In this document: piece after piece, positions 38,128 to 47,135 of the stretch | Numbering within the stretch: position 1 is the first letter of the stretch | Layout of the letters: each line of letters opens with the position of its first letter | DNA from: Candidatus Gastranaerophilales bacterium | GTDB taxonomy: Bacteria; Cyanobacteriota; Vampirovibrionia; Gastranaerophilales; Gastranaerophilaceae | Direction: 5' to 3' | Assembly (NCBI GenBank): GCA_944323115.1 | Contig: CALURG010000077.1 | Location: 1 to 51,157, forward strand | Length of the DNA: 51,157 bases | The notes under the pieces: model-generated | The model's database searches: none | What the model saw: only the letters and a program-made list of their open reading frames with translations | Told to the model about the DNA's origin: nothing | Translations under genes and position numbers: made by a program

Positions 38128-38754
38128 CTAACTTAGCTTTTCAAGTATAAGTTTCAAATCTTTTTGTTCAATACAGAATGTTGCTTCTTTTTTTAGTACA
38201 GGTTTTGCACAAAAAGCGATTTTTGTCCCGGCGTATTTAAACATACTTAAGTCGTTTGCTCCGTCTCCAACCGCAATAGTATTTTCTTGTTTTATATTAA
38301 AAATAGCTTGAAGTTTTTTAAGCATTTGCCCTTTGCTGTCTGAATACATCATAGGACCGCCGGCCTGCCCTGTTAAAAGACCGTCTATTTCGTGCAATAT
38401 ATTTGAAAAAGACGCATCATATCTTAAAATATCTTTTGCGGGCTCGGTTGCATTTTCAAAACCTCCGGAGAAACAGACAATCTTGTAGCCCATTTTTTTC
38501 AATTCGGAAATTGTTTCCGCTGCACCTGTCATATAAGGCAGGTTTTTGCAAATTTCATCAACTCGGCTTTTTTTTATGCCTTTCAGCAGTGAAACACGGT
38601 ATGTCAGACTGTCAAAAAAATCAATCTCACCTTCCATTGCTTTTTTTGTGATTTGAGCAACTTCATTTTGCAATCCAATTTCAGAGGCGATTATTTCTAT
38701 TGTTTCTCCGTCCATTAAAGTAGAATCAAAATCAAATACTGCAAGTTTTATCAT
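38128..38754 (-). CDS. serB: phosphoserine phosphatase
   Basis: A HAD-superfamily enzyme that completes serine synthesis by removing phosphate from phosphoserine. It has the nucleophile motif FDFDSTLMDGETIE (D8 and D10), CFSGGFENATEP (motif II) and the acid pair AVGDGANDLSM (motif IV); a conserved Lys lies in KKLQAIF. Start at 38754 is preferred to 38823, since the longer frame would run into dut; the gene then begins two bases after the dut stop, behind GGAAG. It pairs functionally with serA elsewhere in the window. Some HAD relatives act on phosphothreonine or other phosphomonoesters. Confidence 0.88.
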   Translation of the reverse strand: MIKLAVFDFDSTLMDGETIEIIASEIGLQNEVAQITKKAMEGEIDFFDSLTYRVSLLKGIKKSRVDEICKNLPYMTGAAETISELKKMGYKIVCFSGGFENATEPAKDILRYDASFSNILHEIDGLLTGQAGGPMMYSDSKGQMLKKLQAIFNIKQENTIAVGDGANDLSMFKYAGTKIAFCAKPVLKKEATFCIEQKDLKLILEKLS

Positions 38755-38755
38755 T

Positions 38756-39202
38756 TTATTTTCTTCCAGTTGAACCGAATCCGCCTTCACCTCTTTTTGT
38801 ATTTGAAAGCTCTTTTGTCTCAATTATGCTTGCTTTGGTGACAGGGGAGATGACCATTTGAGCAATTCTATCCCCGTTATTAATTGTAAATTCTTCATTT
38901 GAAAGATTTATAACGGGAACGCAAATTTCTCCTCTGTAATCCTCATCAATGGTTCCTACACAATTTACAAGAGTTATACCGTGTTTTATTGACATGCCGG
39001 AACGAGGTCTGACTTGTGCTTCATATCCTTGCGGCAGTTCCATTTTTAAACCTGTCGGAATCAATTTTCTTTCAAGAGGTTTTAACAAGATTGGTTCCGA
39101 AAGAAATGCACACAAGTCCATGCCTGAAGCACCTTCTGTCTGATATGTGGGTATATTGGCATTCGGGTTAAGTTTTTGTATTTTTACGATTACCTTATCC
39201 AT
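38756..39202 (-). CDS. dut: dUTP diphosphatase
   Basis: The trimeric dUTPase that keeps uracil out of DNA and supplies dUMP. All five motifs are present: GASGMDLCA (1), RPRSGMS (2), NCVGTIDEDYRGEI (3), GDRIAQMVI (4) and RGEGGFGSTGRK (5). Length (148 aa) is normal. The ATG at 39202 lacks a ribosome site and lies seven bases after a perfect TATAAT with a TTGTAA at -35, so the mRNA may be leaderless. It is in an operon with serB. Confidence 0.95.
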   Translation of the reverse strand: MDKVIVKIQKLNPNANIPTYQTEGASGMDLCAFLSEPILLKPLERKLIPTGLKMELPQGYEAQVRPRSGMSIKHGITLVNCVGTIDEDYRGEICVPVINLSNEEFTINNGDRIAQMVISPVTKASIIETKELSNTKRGEGGFGSTGRK

Positions 39203-39209
39203 AAATAAA

Positions 39210-39238
39210 ATTATAAGTTAACCTGCCGATTTTTACAA
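39210..39238 (-). promoter_or_regulatory. promoter of dut-serB, leaderless type
   Basis: TTGTAA (39238-39233), exactly 17 bases, TATAAT (39215-39210), then seven bases to the ATG at 39202. This is the best-formed promoter in the window and it leaves no room for a Shine-Dalgarno site. Confidence 0.65.
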
Positions 39239-39350
39239 TTTTATAAATAATCGGATATTGTTGATTATAGTAAATATTTGTCTTGTTTAATTACTTTTTC
39301 ATTTGCGATAAAATGTAATTGCGAATATCGTTAAAAAAGGAATGATTATT

Positions 39351-40172
39351 ATGTGGGATTATACTGAAAAAGTTATGGATCATTACAAAAACCCCAGAAA
39401 CGTCGGGGAAATAGAAAACCCTTCTGCTGTCGGTGAGGCGGGTTCTCTTGTGTGTGGTGATGCTTTAAAATTATATTTAAAAATAGATGAAAACGGAAAA
39501 ATTACAGATGCAAAGTTTCAAACTTTCGGCTGCGGTTCGGCTGTTGCTTCATCAAGTGTTCTCACGGAAATGCTTAAAGGTATGACTATAGATGAAGCTG
39601 CCAAAATTACAAATCAAGATATTGCCGATGCTTTGGGCGGCTTACCTCCTCAAAAAATGCATTGTTCGGTAATGGGACATGAGGCTCTTGAAGCAGCTAT
39701 TGCAAATTATAAAGGTGAAGATTCAGTTGCTCATTGCGATGAAAAAATTATCTGCAATTGCTATCATGTTACTGAGAGCGTATTGAGAGAAGCAATTGAA
39801 CAAAACAATCTTACAGACCTTGAAGACGTAATGAATTATACGAAAGCCGGCGGTGCCTGCGGCCAGTGTCATGTAGCAATACAAAAAATTATCGATGAAA
39901 TTAAAAATAAAAAAGAAAAAGTAGACATTAAAAATATGTCTGTAACCCAGCTTATTTTAAAGGTCAATAATGTTATAGAAAAACACATTGCTCCCGAACT
40001 CAGAAAAGACGGCGGAGATATTGAGCTTGTTGACGTAAAGGACAACAAAGTTTTTGTTTCTTTAAAAGGTATGTGCAAATCCTGTAAATTTTCTTCCAAC
40101 ACTTTGACTAATTTTGTGGAAGCTTCATTAAAAGAGCACATTTCTCCTGATATTGAAGTTGTGGAGGTGTAA
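39351..40172 (+). CDS. nifU: NifU-type Fe-S scaffold protein (three domains)
   Basis: A full-length NifU: an IscU-like scaffold with three cysteines (LVCGD, FGCGSA and KMHCSVM, the LPPQKMHC pattern being typical of NifU), a central [2Fe-2S] domain (CNCYHV and CGQCH, two Cys pairs), and a C-terminal Nfu domain with MCKSCKF. NifU assembles Fe-S clusters with sulfur from NifS and passes them to apoproteins. There is no nitrogenase gene here, so it is probably a general system. ATG 39351 has AAGGA nine bases upstream and is preferred to ATG 39342. It is followed by the desulfurase gene. Confidence 0.92.
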   Translation: MWDYTEKVMDHYKNPRNVGEIENPSAVGEAGSLVCGDALKLYLKIDENGKITDAKFQTFGCGSAVASSSVLTEMLKGMTIDEAAKITNQDIADALGGLPPQKMHCSVMGHEALEAAIANYKGEDSVAHCDEKIICNCYHVTESVLREAIEQNNLTDLEDVMNYTKAGGACGQCHVAIQKIIDEIKNKKEKVDIKNMSVTQLILKVNNVIEKHIAPELRKDGGDIELVDVKDNKVFVSLKGMCKSCKFSSNTLTNFVEASLKEHISPDIEVVEV

Positions 40173-40174
40173 AA

Positions 40175-41383
40175 ATGACAGAAAAAGTTGTTTATCTTGA
40201 CAATAATGCCACTACAATGGTTGACCCTCAAGTATTTGAGGAAATGAAACCGTATTTTTGTGAATTGTACGGAAATCCTTCCAGTATGCATGCTTTTGGC
40301 GGACAGGTTAGCAAAGCTGTTGAAAAAGCAAGAGAGCAGGTCAAAGATTTCTTCGGTGCAAATGATGCAAAAGAAATTATTTTCACCGGTTCAGGCTCTG
40401 AAGGCGATAACATGGCTATCAGAGGGATTATTGAAGCAAATAAAAATAAAAAGCATATTATCACAACAAAAGTCGAACATCCTGCTGTTTTAAATCTTTT
40501 TAAATATTATGAAAAACAAGGATATGATGTTACATACCTGAATGTTGATTCTGTTGGCAATATTGACTTAAACGAACTAAAAAATGCAGTAAACGATGAT
40601 ACCGCTCTTGTGTCAATGATGTATGCAAACAACGAAACAGGGGTTATTCTTCCTGTTGAAAAAGCGGCAAAACTTGTTAAACAAATAAACCCGAAAACTA
40701 AATTTCATGTCGATGCTGTTCAGGCTGCGGGTAAAATTTCTATTGATGTAAAAAATACAGACATAGATTTGATGTCTATAGCCGGACACAAAATCCATGC
40801 ACCAAAAGGTGTAGGTGCGTTGTATGTAAAAACCGGTACATTGCTTCCTGCATTTATAATAGGCGGACATCAAGAAAGAGGGAAAAGAGCCGGTACTGAA
40901 AATGTTCCCTACATTGTCGGATTGGGCAAAGCTTGTGAAATTGCACAAAAATCTCTTGATTATGAAATACATGAAGTGAAAAGATTGAGAGACAAGCTGG
41001 AAAACGGAATACTCGAAAGAGTCTACAATGCAAGAGTTAACGGACATTCTCAAAATCGTGTACCAAATACGACAAACATAGGTTTCCAATATATTGAAGG
41101 GGAATTGATTCTCTTGCACTTGAGTGATCTCGGTATTTGTGCAAGTTCCGGAAGTGCTTGTACCTCCGGAAGTTTGGAGCCGAGCCACGTGTTGAAATCG
41201 ATGGGGGTGCCTTTTGAATCTCTGCATGGAAGTATTCGTTTCAGTCTCAGCAGATTTACGACGGAAGAAGAAATTGATTACGTTTTGAAGGTTCTGCCTG
41301 ATGTGATATTCAAGCTTAACAAAATTTCTCCGTACCAGAGAGAATTAAAAGAACTTGAAGCTAAATTTAAAAGGAATGTATAG
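40175..41383 (+). CDS. nifS: cysteine desulfurase, NifS/IscS type
   Basis: A PLP enzyme that makes the sulfane sulfur for Fe-S clusters. It shows YLDNNATT, FTGSGSEGDNMAI, VDAVQAAGK, the PLP lysine in SIAGHKIHAPKGVG (K206) and the active-site cysteine in SSGSACTSGS (C329). The C-terminal part is complete; 402 residues is normal. It starts two bases after nifU, with GGAGG just upstream of the ATG, so the two are translationally coupled. IscS and NifS cannot be told apart by sequence alone; the NifU partner favours the NifS name. Confidence 0.93.
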   Translation: MTEKVVYLDNNATTMVDPQVFEEMKPYFCELYGNPSSMHAFGGQVSKAVEKAREQVKDFFGANDAKEIIFTGSGSEGDNMAIRGIIEANKNKKHIITTKVEHPAVLNLFKYYEKQGYDVTYLNVDSVGNIDLNELKNAVNDDTALVSMMYANNETGVILPVEKAAKLVKQINPKTKFHVDAVQAAGKISIDVKNTDIDLMSIAGHKIHAPKGVGALYVKTGTLLPAFIIGGHQERGKRAGTENVPYIVGLGKACEIAQKSLDYEIHEVKRLRDKLENGILERVYNARVNGHSQNRVPNTTNIGFQYIEGELILLHLSDLGICASSGSACTSGSLEPSHVLKSMGVPFESLHGSIRFSLSRFTTEEEIDYVLKVLPDVIFKLNKISPYQRELKELEAKFKRNV

Positions 41384-41400
41384 CTGATTTCTTTATAATT

Positions 41401-41435
41401 AAAAACAGCTAACATGAAAATGTTAGCTGTTTTTT
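41401..41435. terminator. terminator after nifS
   Basis: Arms AAAAACAGCTAACAT and ATGTTAGCTGTTTTT around a GAAA loop. Both A and T tracts make it usable from either side. Confidence 0.9.
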
Positions 41436-41455
41436 AGTCTTCTTTTGTTATTAAA

Positions 41456-42301
41456 TTAATACAATTTATATCTTATAACAGTATTGTTGCCCTGTTCTGT
41501 GATATACATATTGTTATCTTTTATTATCAGATAATAAGGGTTTGTTATGTTGGACATAAATGTATAAATTTGACCTGCTTTGTTGATTTTTAAAATATTG
41601 TTTTTTGTGTAGTTTGCAACGTACAAGTTGTCGGCAGCATCAAATGCCAAGCCAATCGGTCCGCCCAATAAAGTGCTTTTTGTATATAATTGTGTTTCTC
41701 CGTTTGGCATTATTTTGTAAATACTGTTGTCAGTGAAACTGGCTACAAAAAGCACGCCTTGAGAATTCATAGCAAGACCTGTGGGGCCTGAGAATTTGTC
41801 TATGATTTTTTTGTTTGTTTCAATTGCTTTGTTAACATTTGCAAGAGAGCTTTTTGCTGCTGCTTTTTGTTGAGCGACTACGATTTGATTTTTTAAGTTT
41901 TTAGCTCTACCGTAGAACTCGTCTGTGTCTTTGATTTTTGTTACGTAAAACAATGCTCTTTCATTATTTCCGACTTTGTAATAAAGTTCTGCAAGTTTAA
42001 TAATCGTTTCTGAGTCATTGGGGTCAAGCTGATTGATTTTTGAGAAACAAGAGATTGCTGACTGGTAACTCTTTAAGTATTCGTATAATGCACCCAAATT
42101 GTAATATGCATCTACAAAATCAGCATCTTTTTCAATTGCGGTTTTGAAAGATTGGATTGCTTTTGAGTATTCTCCTCTGGAGTACAAGTCCAAACCTTCA
42201 TTGTAATACATTGCTCCTTCTGTTGAATACGCTTGTGCAGTATTTGCAAAAGCTGAACCAAGAATCAAGGATAACCCTAAAATAACAAATAATTTTTTCA
42301 T
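41456..42301 (-). CDS. secreted TPR-NHL/SMP-30-like repeat protein
   Basis: The signal peptide (MKKLFVILGLSLILGSAFANTAQA) precedes three TPR repeats (EYSKAIQSFKTAIEKDAD, SYQSAISCFSKINQLDPND, NERALFYVTKI). After a coiled linker comes a half-propeller of three NHL-like blades (GPTGLAMNSQGVLFVAS, GPIGLAFDAADNLYVAN, NPYYLIIKDNNMYIT). This mix of peptide-binding TPR and propeller blades suggests a periplasmic scaffold. With only three blades it would need partners to close a ring. GGAG precedes the ATG. It lies 33 bases downstream of gatA, probably in the same transcript. Confidence 0.65.
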   Translation of the reverse strand: MKKLFVILGLSLILGSAFANTAQAYSTEGAMYYNEGLDLYSRGEYSKAIQSFKTAIEKDADFVDAYYNLGALYEYLKSYQSAISCFSKINQLDPNDSETIIKLAELYYKVGNNERALFYVTKIKDTDEFYGRAKNLKNQIVVAQQKAAAKSSLANVNKAIETNKKIIDKFSGPTGLAMNSQGVLFVASFTDNSIYKIMPNGETQLYTKSTLLGGPIGLAFDAADNLYVANYTKNNILKINKAGQIYTFMSNITNPYYLIIKDNNMYITEQGNNTVIRYKLY

Positions 42302-42334
42302 ATCTACTCCAATTATTCCTTATTGTAATTCTAA

Positions 42335-43798
42335 TTATATACAAGGTTGCTTTTTGTGAAAATCTGTTGCTTGTTCAAATTTATATGCCAAGTTGAGCAT
42401 TTTCTCTTCTTGCAGTGCCGGAGCCAAAAGCTGTAAACCAATTGGCATTCCGTCCGTATCAAATCCGCAGGGGATACTCATACCTGGTATACCGGCAAGA
42501 TTTGCACTGATTGTACCGATATCTGTCAAATACATACTGAGCGGGTCGGATATTTTTGAACCTATTTCAAATGCTGTATTCGGGCATGTCGGTGAAACCA
42601 GCAGGTCAACTTTTTCGAAAGCTTTGTCAAAATCTTCTTTGATTAGACGTCTGATTTGCTGGGCTTTTTTGTAATATGCATCGTAGTAGCCTGCACTCAA
42701 TGCATAAGTTCCGAGCATTATTCTTCTTTTTACTTCGTCACCAAAGCCTTCCGCTCTTGTTTTTGTATACATTTCAAGAAGATTTTTTGCATCAGGTGTT
42801 CTGTATCCGTATTTTACACCGTCGTATCTTGCAAGGTTTGAGCTTGCTTCTGCTGTTGCAAGTATGTAGTATACTCCGATGGAGTGTTCAAGAAGGGGGA
42901 GTGATATTTCAACTATTTCAGCACCCAGTTCTTTATATTTTTGAATTGCGGACTCAATTGCTTTTTTTACATCAGGTGAAACACCTTCTTGCAGCAATTC
43001 TTTAATTACACCGATTTTCGCACCTTTTATATCTTTGTTTAAAGATTTTGAAAATTGTGCTACAGGTATATCAAGAGATGTTGAATCGTGTTTATCACAG
43101 CCGCTGATTGCTTCAAGTAACAAAGCCGCATCTTCTACACTTCTAGCAAAAGGTCCTATCTGATCAAGTGAAGAAGCAAAAGCAATCAGACCGTATCTTG
43201 AAACTCTACCGTATGTGGGTTTTACACCGACAATTCCGCAAAAACTTGCAGGCAGCCTTATACTTCCTCCTGTATCTGAACCGAGAGCGAGTGTTGCCTC
43301 ATATCCTGCTACAGAAGCAGCGGAACCACCGGAGCTTCCGCCCGGCACTTTGTTTGTGTCCCAAGGGTTTTTTGTGATTTTAAATGCAGAGTTCTCTGTA
43401 GATGAACCCATTGCAAATTCATCAAGATTAACTTTTCCAAGTATCGGTATTAAGTTTTCTTTTAATTTTAAAGAAACCGTAGCGTCATAAGGTGAAACAA
43501 AATTTTCTAAAATTTTGCTTGATGCCGTAGTTTTTGTTCCTTTTAAATTAATATTGTCTTTCAATGCGAGAGGAATACCGGCCAAAGGTGGCAAATTTTC
43601 TCCTGCTGCAATTTTTTTATCAACTTCTTTTGCCGTTTCTATTGCCTGTTCTTTGCATAAAGAGTTAAAGGCTTGCAGCTTTTCTTCAACATCTTCAATT
43701 CTTTTGTATTGTTCATTTATTAGCTCGACAGCGGAAATTTCTTTGTTTAAAAGAGCTTTTCTTTGCTCTGCTGCCGTTTTTGTTAATAATTCTTCCAT
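42335..43798 (-). CDS. gatA: Asp-tRNA(Asn)/Glu-tRNA(Gln) amidotransferase subunit A
   Basis: GatA is the amidase of the GatCAB complex, which corrects misacylated Glu-tRNA(Gln) or Asp-tRNA(Asn) by transferring ammonia from glutamine. The amidase signature is complete: catalytic Lys80 in LALKDNINL, and the Ser-rich loop [10 protein letters not shown] and [13 protein letters not shown], giving Ser155 and Ser179. Length (487 aa) is normal. GGAG precedes the ATG. gatB and gatC are not adjacent. Presence of gatA implies the indirect pathway for Gln- or Asn-tRNA, as in cyanobacteria. Confidence 0.95.
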   Translation of the reverse strand: MEELLTKTAAEQRKALLNKEISAVELINEQYKRIEDVEEKLQAFNSLCKEQAIETAKEVDKKIAAGENLPPLAGIPLALKDNINLKGTKTTASSKILENFVSPYDATVSLKLKENLIPILGKVNLDEFAMGSSTENSAFKITKNPWDTNKVPGGSSGGSAASVAGYEATLALGSDTGGSIRLPASFCGIVGVKPTYGRVSRYGLIAFASSLDQIGPFARSVEDAALLLEAISGCDKHDSTSLDIPVAQFSKSLNKDIKGAKIGVIKELLQEGVSPDVKKAIESAIQKYKELGAEIVEISLPLLEHSIGVYYILATAEASSNLARYDGVKYGYRTPDAKNLLEMYTKTRAEGFGDEVKRRIMLGTYALSAGYYDAYYKKAQQIRRLIKEDFDKAFEKVDLLVSPTCPNTAFEIGSKISDPLSMYLTDIGTISANLAGIPGMSIPCGFDTDGMPIGLQLLAPALQEEKMLNLAYKFEQATDFHKKQPCI

Positions 43799-44113
43799 AC
43801 TACTCCAGTGTTTGTGTTCAACTATATTTTACAAAAATCATAAATATCTACTGTACTTTGATTATACTTTAAAAATAAGTTAATGTTTAATGTCTTTAAA
43901 ATTTTTATAACAAAATACACAAACAATAATTTGCCGTTTTTAACTTGAAATTTATTATAGCCAGATATTTATTGTGTCTGCGATAAATAGACAAAATAAT
44001 TTTAAAAAGTTTTAAAAAATAATAATGTAAATATTTGTAAAAAGTTGTTTCTAAATCCTAAAGAACTACAGTTTTGCAGTCGATAAACTTCATGTAAAAA
44101 GGAGTATAAAAAA
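43799..44113. promoter_or_regulatory. divergent intergenic region, gatA/44114 gene
   Basis: No gene is present. It is very AT-rich. Upstream of the plus-strand gene, TTGCCG (43929-43934), 16 bases and TATTAT (43951-43956) form a good promoter, leaving a leader of about 150 bases before an AAGGAG ribosome site at 44100-44105. Confidence 0.4.
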
Positions 44114-44785
44114 ATGGGACTGTCAGCCTCACAGGCAAGGTATTTAACATTGACTGCAAGAAAGAATAACCTTGAGTTTGAAATTCAACAGACAACTCAA
44201 GCAAAAATGCTTCTTGCACAGCAGATGGACACAGAGGCACTTCTTTGGAGCAACGGTATGAATATTCAGCATTTGTACTATTCCAAAGACGGTGATGGTT
44301 CCAGTACTCAGGATATGCAAAGACTTTCTTACCAGCTAGTTACCGCTTCCGAAGAAGACGGAGGCTTGGGTATGCAGGTCAGAGATTCCTATGGCAGATT
44401 GGTCGTTTCTGAATTACCGGATCCTATGCCCGAAGGCAAAACAGTAAAGGATTACGTCGTTGAACCTTATTGCTCTCAGGCAGATTATTTTGAAAACAAC
44501 TTAAAAACCGGTAATTGGACCATTCAGAAAATGACCAGAGACGGTTGGACAGATCAGACAATAGACGGAGCCGAATTTATTTATACCGGTGTTGATTCCG
44601 GTGATTATGCAATGGCAAATGCGGATTATAACGCTAAAGTAGAAAGTCTGGAAAGAAAAGACAAACAGTTTGATATGCGAATACAGCAGCTTTCTACCGA
44701 ACAAAAAGCAATTGAAAACGAAATGGATTCCGTAAAAAAAGTTATTGATAAAAACATAGAAGAAACATTTAAAACATTCGGCTAA
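44114..44785 (+). CDS. MGLSASQAR-type protein, putative secreted or surface component
   Basis: A 223-residue protein opening MGLSASQARYLTLTARKNNL, a conspicuous N-terminus I associate from memory with uncharacterised proteins of Gastranaerophilales. The middle is acidic and Asp/Gly/Tyr-rich; the C-terminus is a charged amphipathic helix (QFDMRIQQLSTEQKAIENEM, then DSVKKVIDKNIEETFKTFG). The two helical ends are reminiscent of flagellar or type III-like filament subunits, which lack signal peptides, but that is only a structural analogy. AAGGAG precedes the ATG, with a long leader. The FlaG-like protein at 46647 also opens MGL. Confidence 0.55.
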   Translation: MGLSASQARYLTLTARKNNLEFEIQQTTQAKMLLAQQMDTEALLWSNGMNIQHLYYSKDGDGSSTQDMQRLSYQLVTASEEDGGLGMQVRDSYGRLVVSELPDPMPEGKTVKDYVVEPYCSQADYFENNLKTGNWTIQKMTRDGWTDQTIDGAEFIYTGVDSGDYAMANADYNAKVESLERKDKQFDMRIQQLSTEQKAIENEMDSVKKVIDKNIEETFKTFG

Positions 44786-44791
44786 ACAGAA

Positions 44792-45796
44792 TCAGCATAA
44801 AATATTCGTTTCCAGCCAGGCTTCGACATCTTTATAAAGGCTGTATTCGCCGACAATTTCGCCGGTTTCCGTTTTCACAAATTTATCCAAAGTTACATCA
44901 AGGAGTTTTTTTTCTATGGAATTTATATCAATCCACCCGAGTTTTATTAGTGCAGCAGTTACCGCAATACTTCTTGCATGCATGTTTGCATCAACAATTT
45001 TGAACCCCAAAACCTCTTTTGTTTCAGTATTTGCTACATAACACAGGCCGCCGGCCCCGACTTTTGCTGCCAGTTCGTTATTCATCATCATTAGTTGTGA
45101 ATCCAGCCGGTTCTCTCCGCCTGAGATAATCGGATTCTTCATAAAAGCTTTTTTTATAATTTCGTATTTTGGGCTAAAAAATAAATTTTCAAATCCTTTT
45201 GCAAAGTCTTCAAGTGTTGTTGCATAGTTTGGTGCCGTACAGCCGTCAGGCGTGAATGGCAGTTCATAATCCGTTTCACATAAAGTTTTGATTTTGTTAT
45301 ACACAGCTGTCTGCAAAGGATGATTTCTATCCAAATAATTTTTTATATCCCACCCTTGCTGCCTGCAAATTGCCAGCATAAGAGCATGTTTTCCGGAACA
45401 GTTGTTGTGCAGTTTTGAATATGTTGTAAACTTTTTTTGTTCTTTTTCGCTTAAAGGAGCTATAGCCGGGCATAGAAGATCCTTTTCAGATAGGTTTGCT
45501 TTTTTTAGAATTCCTTTAATCAAATTTGTATGTATTTCTTCACCTGTATGAGAAGCACAACAAACTGCAATTTCTTCATCAGATAAATTGTAGTAATCTT
45601 TTGTGCCGTAGTCACAAATTAAGCTTGCCTGAAGCGGTTTTGAGCACGAACGATGAAAGAAAAAACTTTTTTGAGTATTTCCGAAGGTTTTTATTTCTTT
45701 ATTTTTTCCGCAATATACTATGTAGCCGTAATATTCAGTTTCCAACTGATTGCTTCTTGTTTGTTGAACAAGAAGTTCAGGTGTTAATCTTGTCAT
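44792..45796 (-). CDS. L-asparaginase, Rhizobium etli AnsA type
   Basis: A class 3 asparaginase (Asparaginase_II, PF06089), which hydrolyses asparagine to aspartate and ammonia, unrelated to the E. coli enzymes. The nucleophile motif R-S-x-x-K is RSCSKPLQA (Ser50, Lys53), and the second pair Cys133/Lys136 lies in NNCSGKHALML. It has the typical DGCTAPNYATTLE region. Length (334 aa) is normal. The ATG at 45796 is one base after the preceding gene's stop, so it is coupled to the MshEN-like gene. No transporter or regulator is adjacent. Confidence 0.88.
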   Translation of the reverse strand: MTRLTPELLVQQTRSNQLETEYYGYIVYCGKNKEIKTFGNTQKSFFFHRSCSKPLQASLICDYGTKDYYNLSDEEIAVCCASHTGEEIHTNLIKGILKKANLSEKDLLCPAIAPLSEKEQKKFTTYSKLHNNCSGKHALMLAICRQQGWDIKNYLDRNHPLQTAVYNKIKTLCETDYELPFTPDGCTAPNYATTLEDFAKGFENLFFSPKYEIIKKAFMKNPIISGGENRLDSQLMMMNNELAAKVGAGGLCYVANTETKEVLGFKIVDANMHARSIAVTAALIKLGWIDINSIEKKLLDVTLDKFVKTETGEIVGEYSLYKDVEAWLETNILC

Positions 45797-45797
45797 T

Positions 45798-46565
45798 TTA
45801 TTCTGTTTTCTTTTTGTTTTGTATGTTAAAAATTGCTCTTAGTTTGTCTTTCAGCAAATTGTTTTCTGTTGTGAGTTTTTGTATTTTTTGCTGCAATTCC
45901 GTGTAATTTACATTTTCACTTTGTGCTGCCGGTTTAAAATCATTGGAAACAATAAAACGTCTTTTGGCTTCCTGTTTCATATTTAAAATTTTGTCGATGT
46001 CTTTATTGGCGACATATCCCATATTTATCAAAAGCTCGCCTATTTTTACTTTGTCATCTGGATTTTCTTCATTGTGCAGTTTTTGTTTTCTTAGAATATC
46101 ATCGAGTCCTTGTATATCAATCTTATCCAATCTTTTTACATATTCTCCCAGTCTTATTTCATTCCCGAGATAAAAAATACTTGCACTAATAATAGGATTT
46201 GAAGGAGTCTTAACCAATTCGTTTTTTACACACAAAGCAAGATATGCTGATGTCTGTTCTAAAGACCAAAAATTATTCAGTGTTATATCGGCTATTCTTT
46301 GACCCTTATTTATTTCTTCAAGAAGTTTGTATACATTGAACTCAAATGCATGATCGTGGGTTTCAAGCTCTTTTTTCCCTTTGAATGTTATTTCAGGTAC
46401 ATATATTGGATAGATTTCTTCTTCTGTGTATACAGTTGTTGCACCGGGTAAATTCTCTTCAACATGATTTTTTATATCCATATAAATAACTTCCTGAACC
46501 CACAAAGGTGCACCATATATAAGGTTCATGATATTATCAAGCCCGCTTTTTGTCATAAACTCCAA
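45798..46565 (-). CDS. protein with GspE-N/MshEN-like module and coiled coil
   Basis: A 255-residue protein of unknown role. The N-terminal third contains EITFKGKKE at about residues 58-66, close to the SFKG tag. The middle holds a region like the DUF4388/PATAN winged helix (FNVYKLLEEINKGQRIADIT). This is followed by two MshEN/GSPII_E-N type elements (LGEYVKRLDKIDIQGLDDIL and KIGELLINMGYVANKDIDKI), which in secretion ATPases can bind c-di-GMP. The end is a coiled coil (LQQKIQKLTTENNLLKDKL). The start is ambiguous: TTG 46565 or ATG 46556, both near GGAG. Confidence 0.55.
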   Translation of the reverse strand: MEFMTKSGLDNIMNLIYGAPLWVQEVIYMDIKNHVEENLPGATTVYTEEEIYPIYVPEITFKGKKELETHDHAFEFNVYKLLEEINKGQRIADITLNNFWSLEQTSAYLALCVKNELVKTPSNPIISASIFYLGNEIRLGEYVKRLDKIDIQGLDDILRKQKLHNEENPDDKVKIGELLINMGYVANKDIDKILNMKQEAKRRFIVSNDFKPAAQSENVNYTELQQKIQKLTTENNLLKDKLRAIFNIQNKKKTE

Positions 46566-46646
46566 AATCTCCGCTTAATTTACTTCCTAATAAGTCAATT
46601 ATGTATTATAATATCATATATATGATTTTTATCAAAAGAGGTGTTT

Positions 46647-47129
46647 GTGGGTTTAGACGGTTTTTCTATTGCAAATCTTGGTCTTAATAAAAATTTGACA
46701 TCCGCACAATTGGCAAATGAAGCCGAAGCAACGGCAAGGCAGAGCCTGGAAAATCAAATTGCCGATGTTGACGGTATCGGAAAAAGAGAAAAAGTCGGCA
46801 AAAAAGATGAAGATGCTGCTTTCAACGGCTTTGTACCTTTTATCGGTGAACCAAAAGAAAAAGATGAAAACGAAGATGGTGATGACGATTCTACAGAAGA
46901 AACAGAAAATTCTTCTGATATTACAACAACAGAAAATGAAAATTCTGCTGATGAAGAAGACGATGAAGATGCCGACAAATATCACTTTAAATACAATGAA
47001 AATAATATGATAGAGGTTTGGGATTCCAAGAAAAAAGAAATCATAAAAACGATTTCACCGGAAGATGCAGCCAATGTTTTCAGCAGCTTTTCAAAAGTAC
47101 CGGGTATCTTTGTCAATAAAAAAGTTTAA
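46647..47129 (+). CDS. FlaG-like protein with acidic linker
   Basis: A 160-residue protein: an N-terminus MGLDGFSIANLGL, a long acidic Asp/Glu/Ser/Thr-rich linker (about residues 60-110), and a C-terminal 48-residue domain resembling flagellar FlaG (FKYNENNMIEVWDSKKKEII, then KTISPEDAANVFSSFSKVPG and IFVNKKV; FlaG typically has V-x-D-x-x-T-x-E-V-I-R-x-I-P-P-E-E). GTG 46647 is preferred over GTG 46641 because GAGGTG sits just ahead and the protein then opens MGL like that at 44114. No other flagellar gene is nearby. The FlaG match is by eye. Confidence 0.5.
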   Translation: MGLDGFSIANLGLNKNLTSAQLANEAEATARQSLENQIADVDGIGKREKVGKKDEDAAFNGFVPFIGEPKEKDENEDGDDDSTEETENSSDITTTENENSADEEDDEDADKYHFKYNENNMIEVWDSKKKEIIKTISPEDAANVFSSFSKVPGIFVNKKV

Positions 47130-47135
47130 ATTTTT

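Noticed and set aside
38755-38823. N-terminal extension of serB into dut
   Set aside because: It would overlap the coding sequence of dut; the short form starts exactly at the HAD nucleophile region and has a ribosome site.
39351-41383. nitrogen fixation locus
   Set aside because: nifU and nifS alone, without nitrogenase genes, are better read as a general Fe-S assembly system.
46653-46985. minus-strand open frame rich in Phe/Ile
   Set aside because: It mirrors the acidic low-complexity linker of the FlaG-like gene in another frame.
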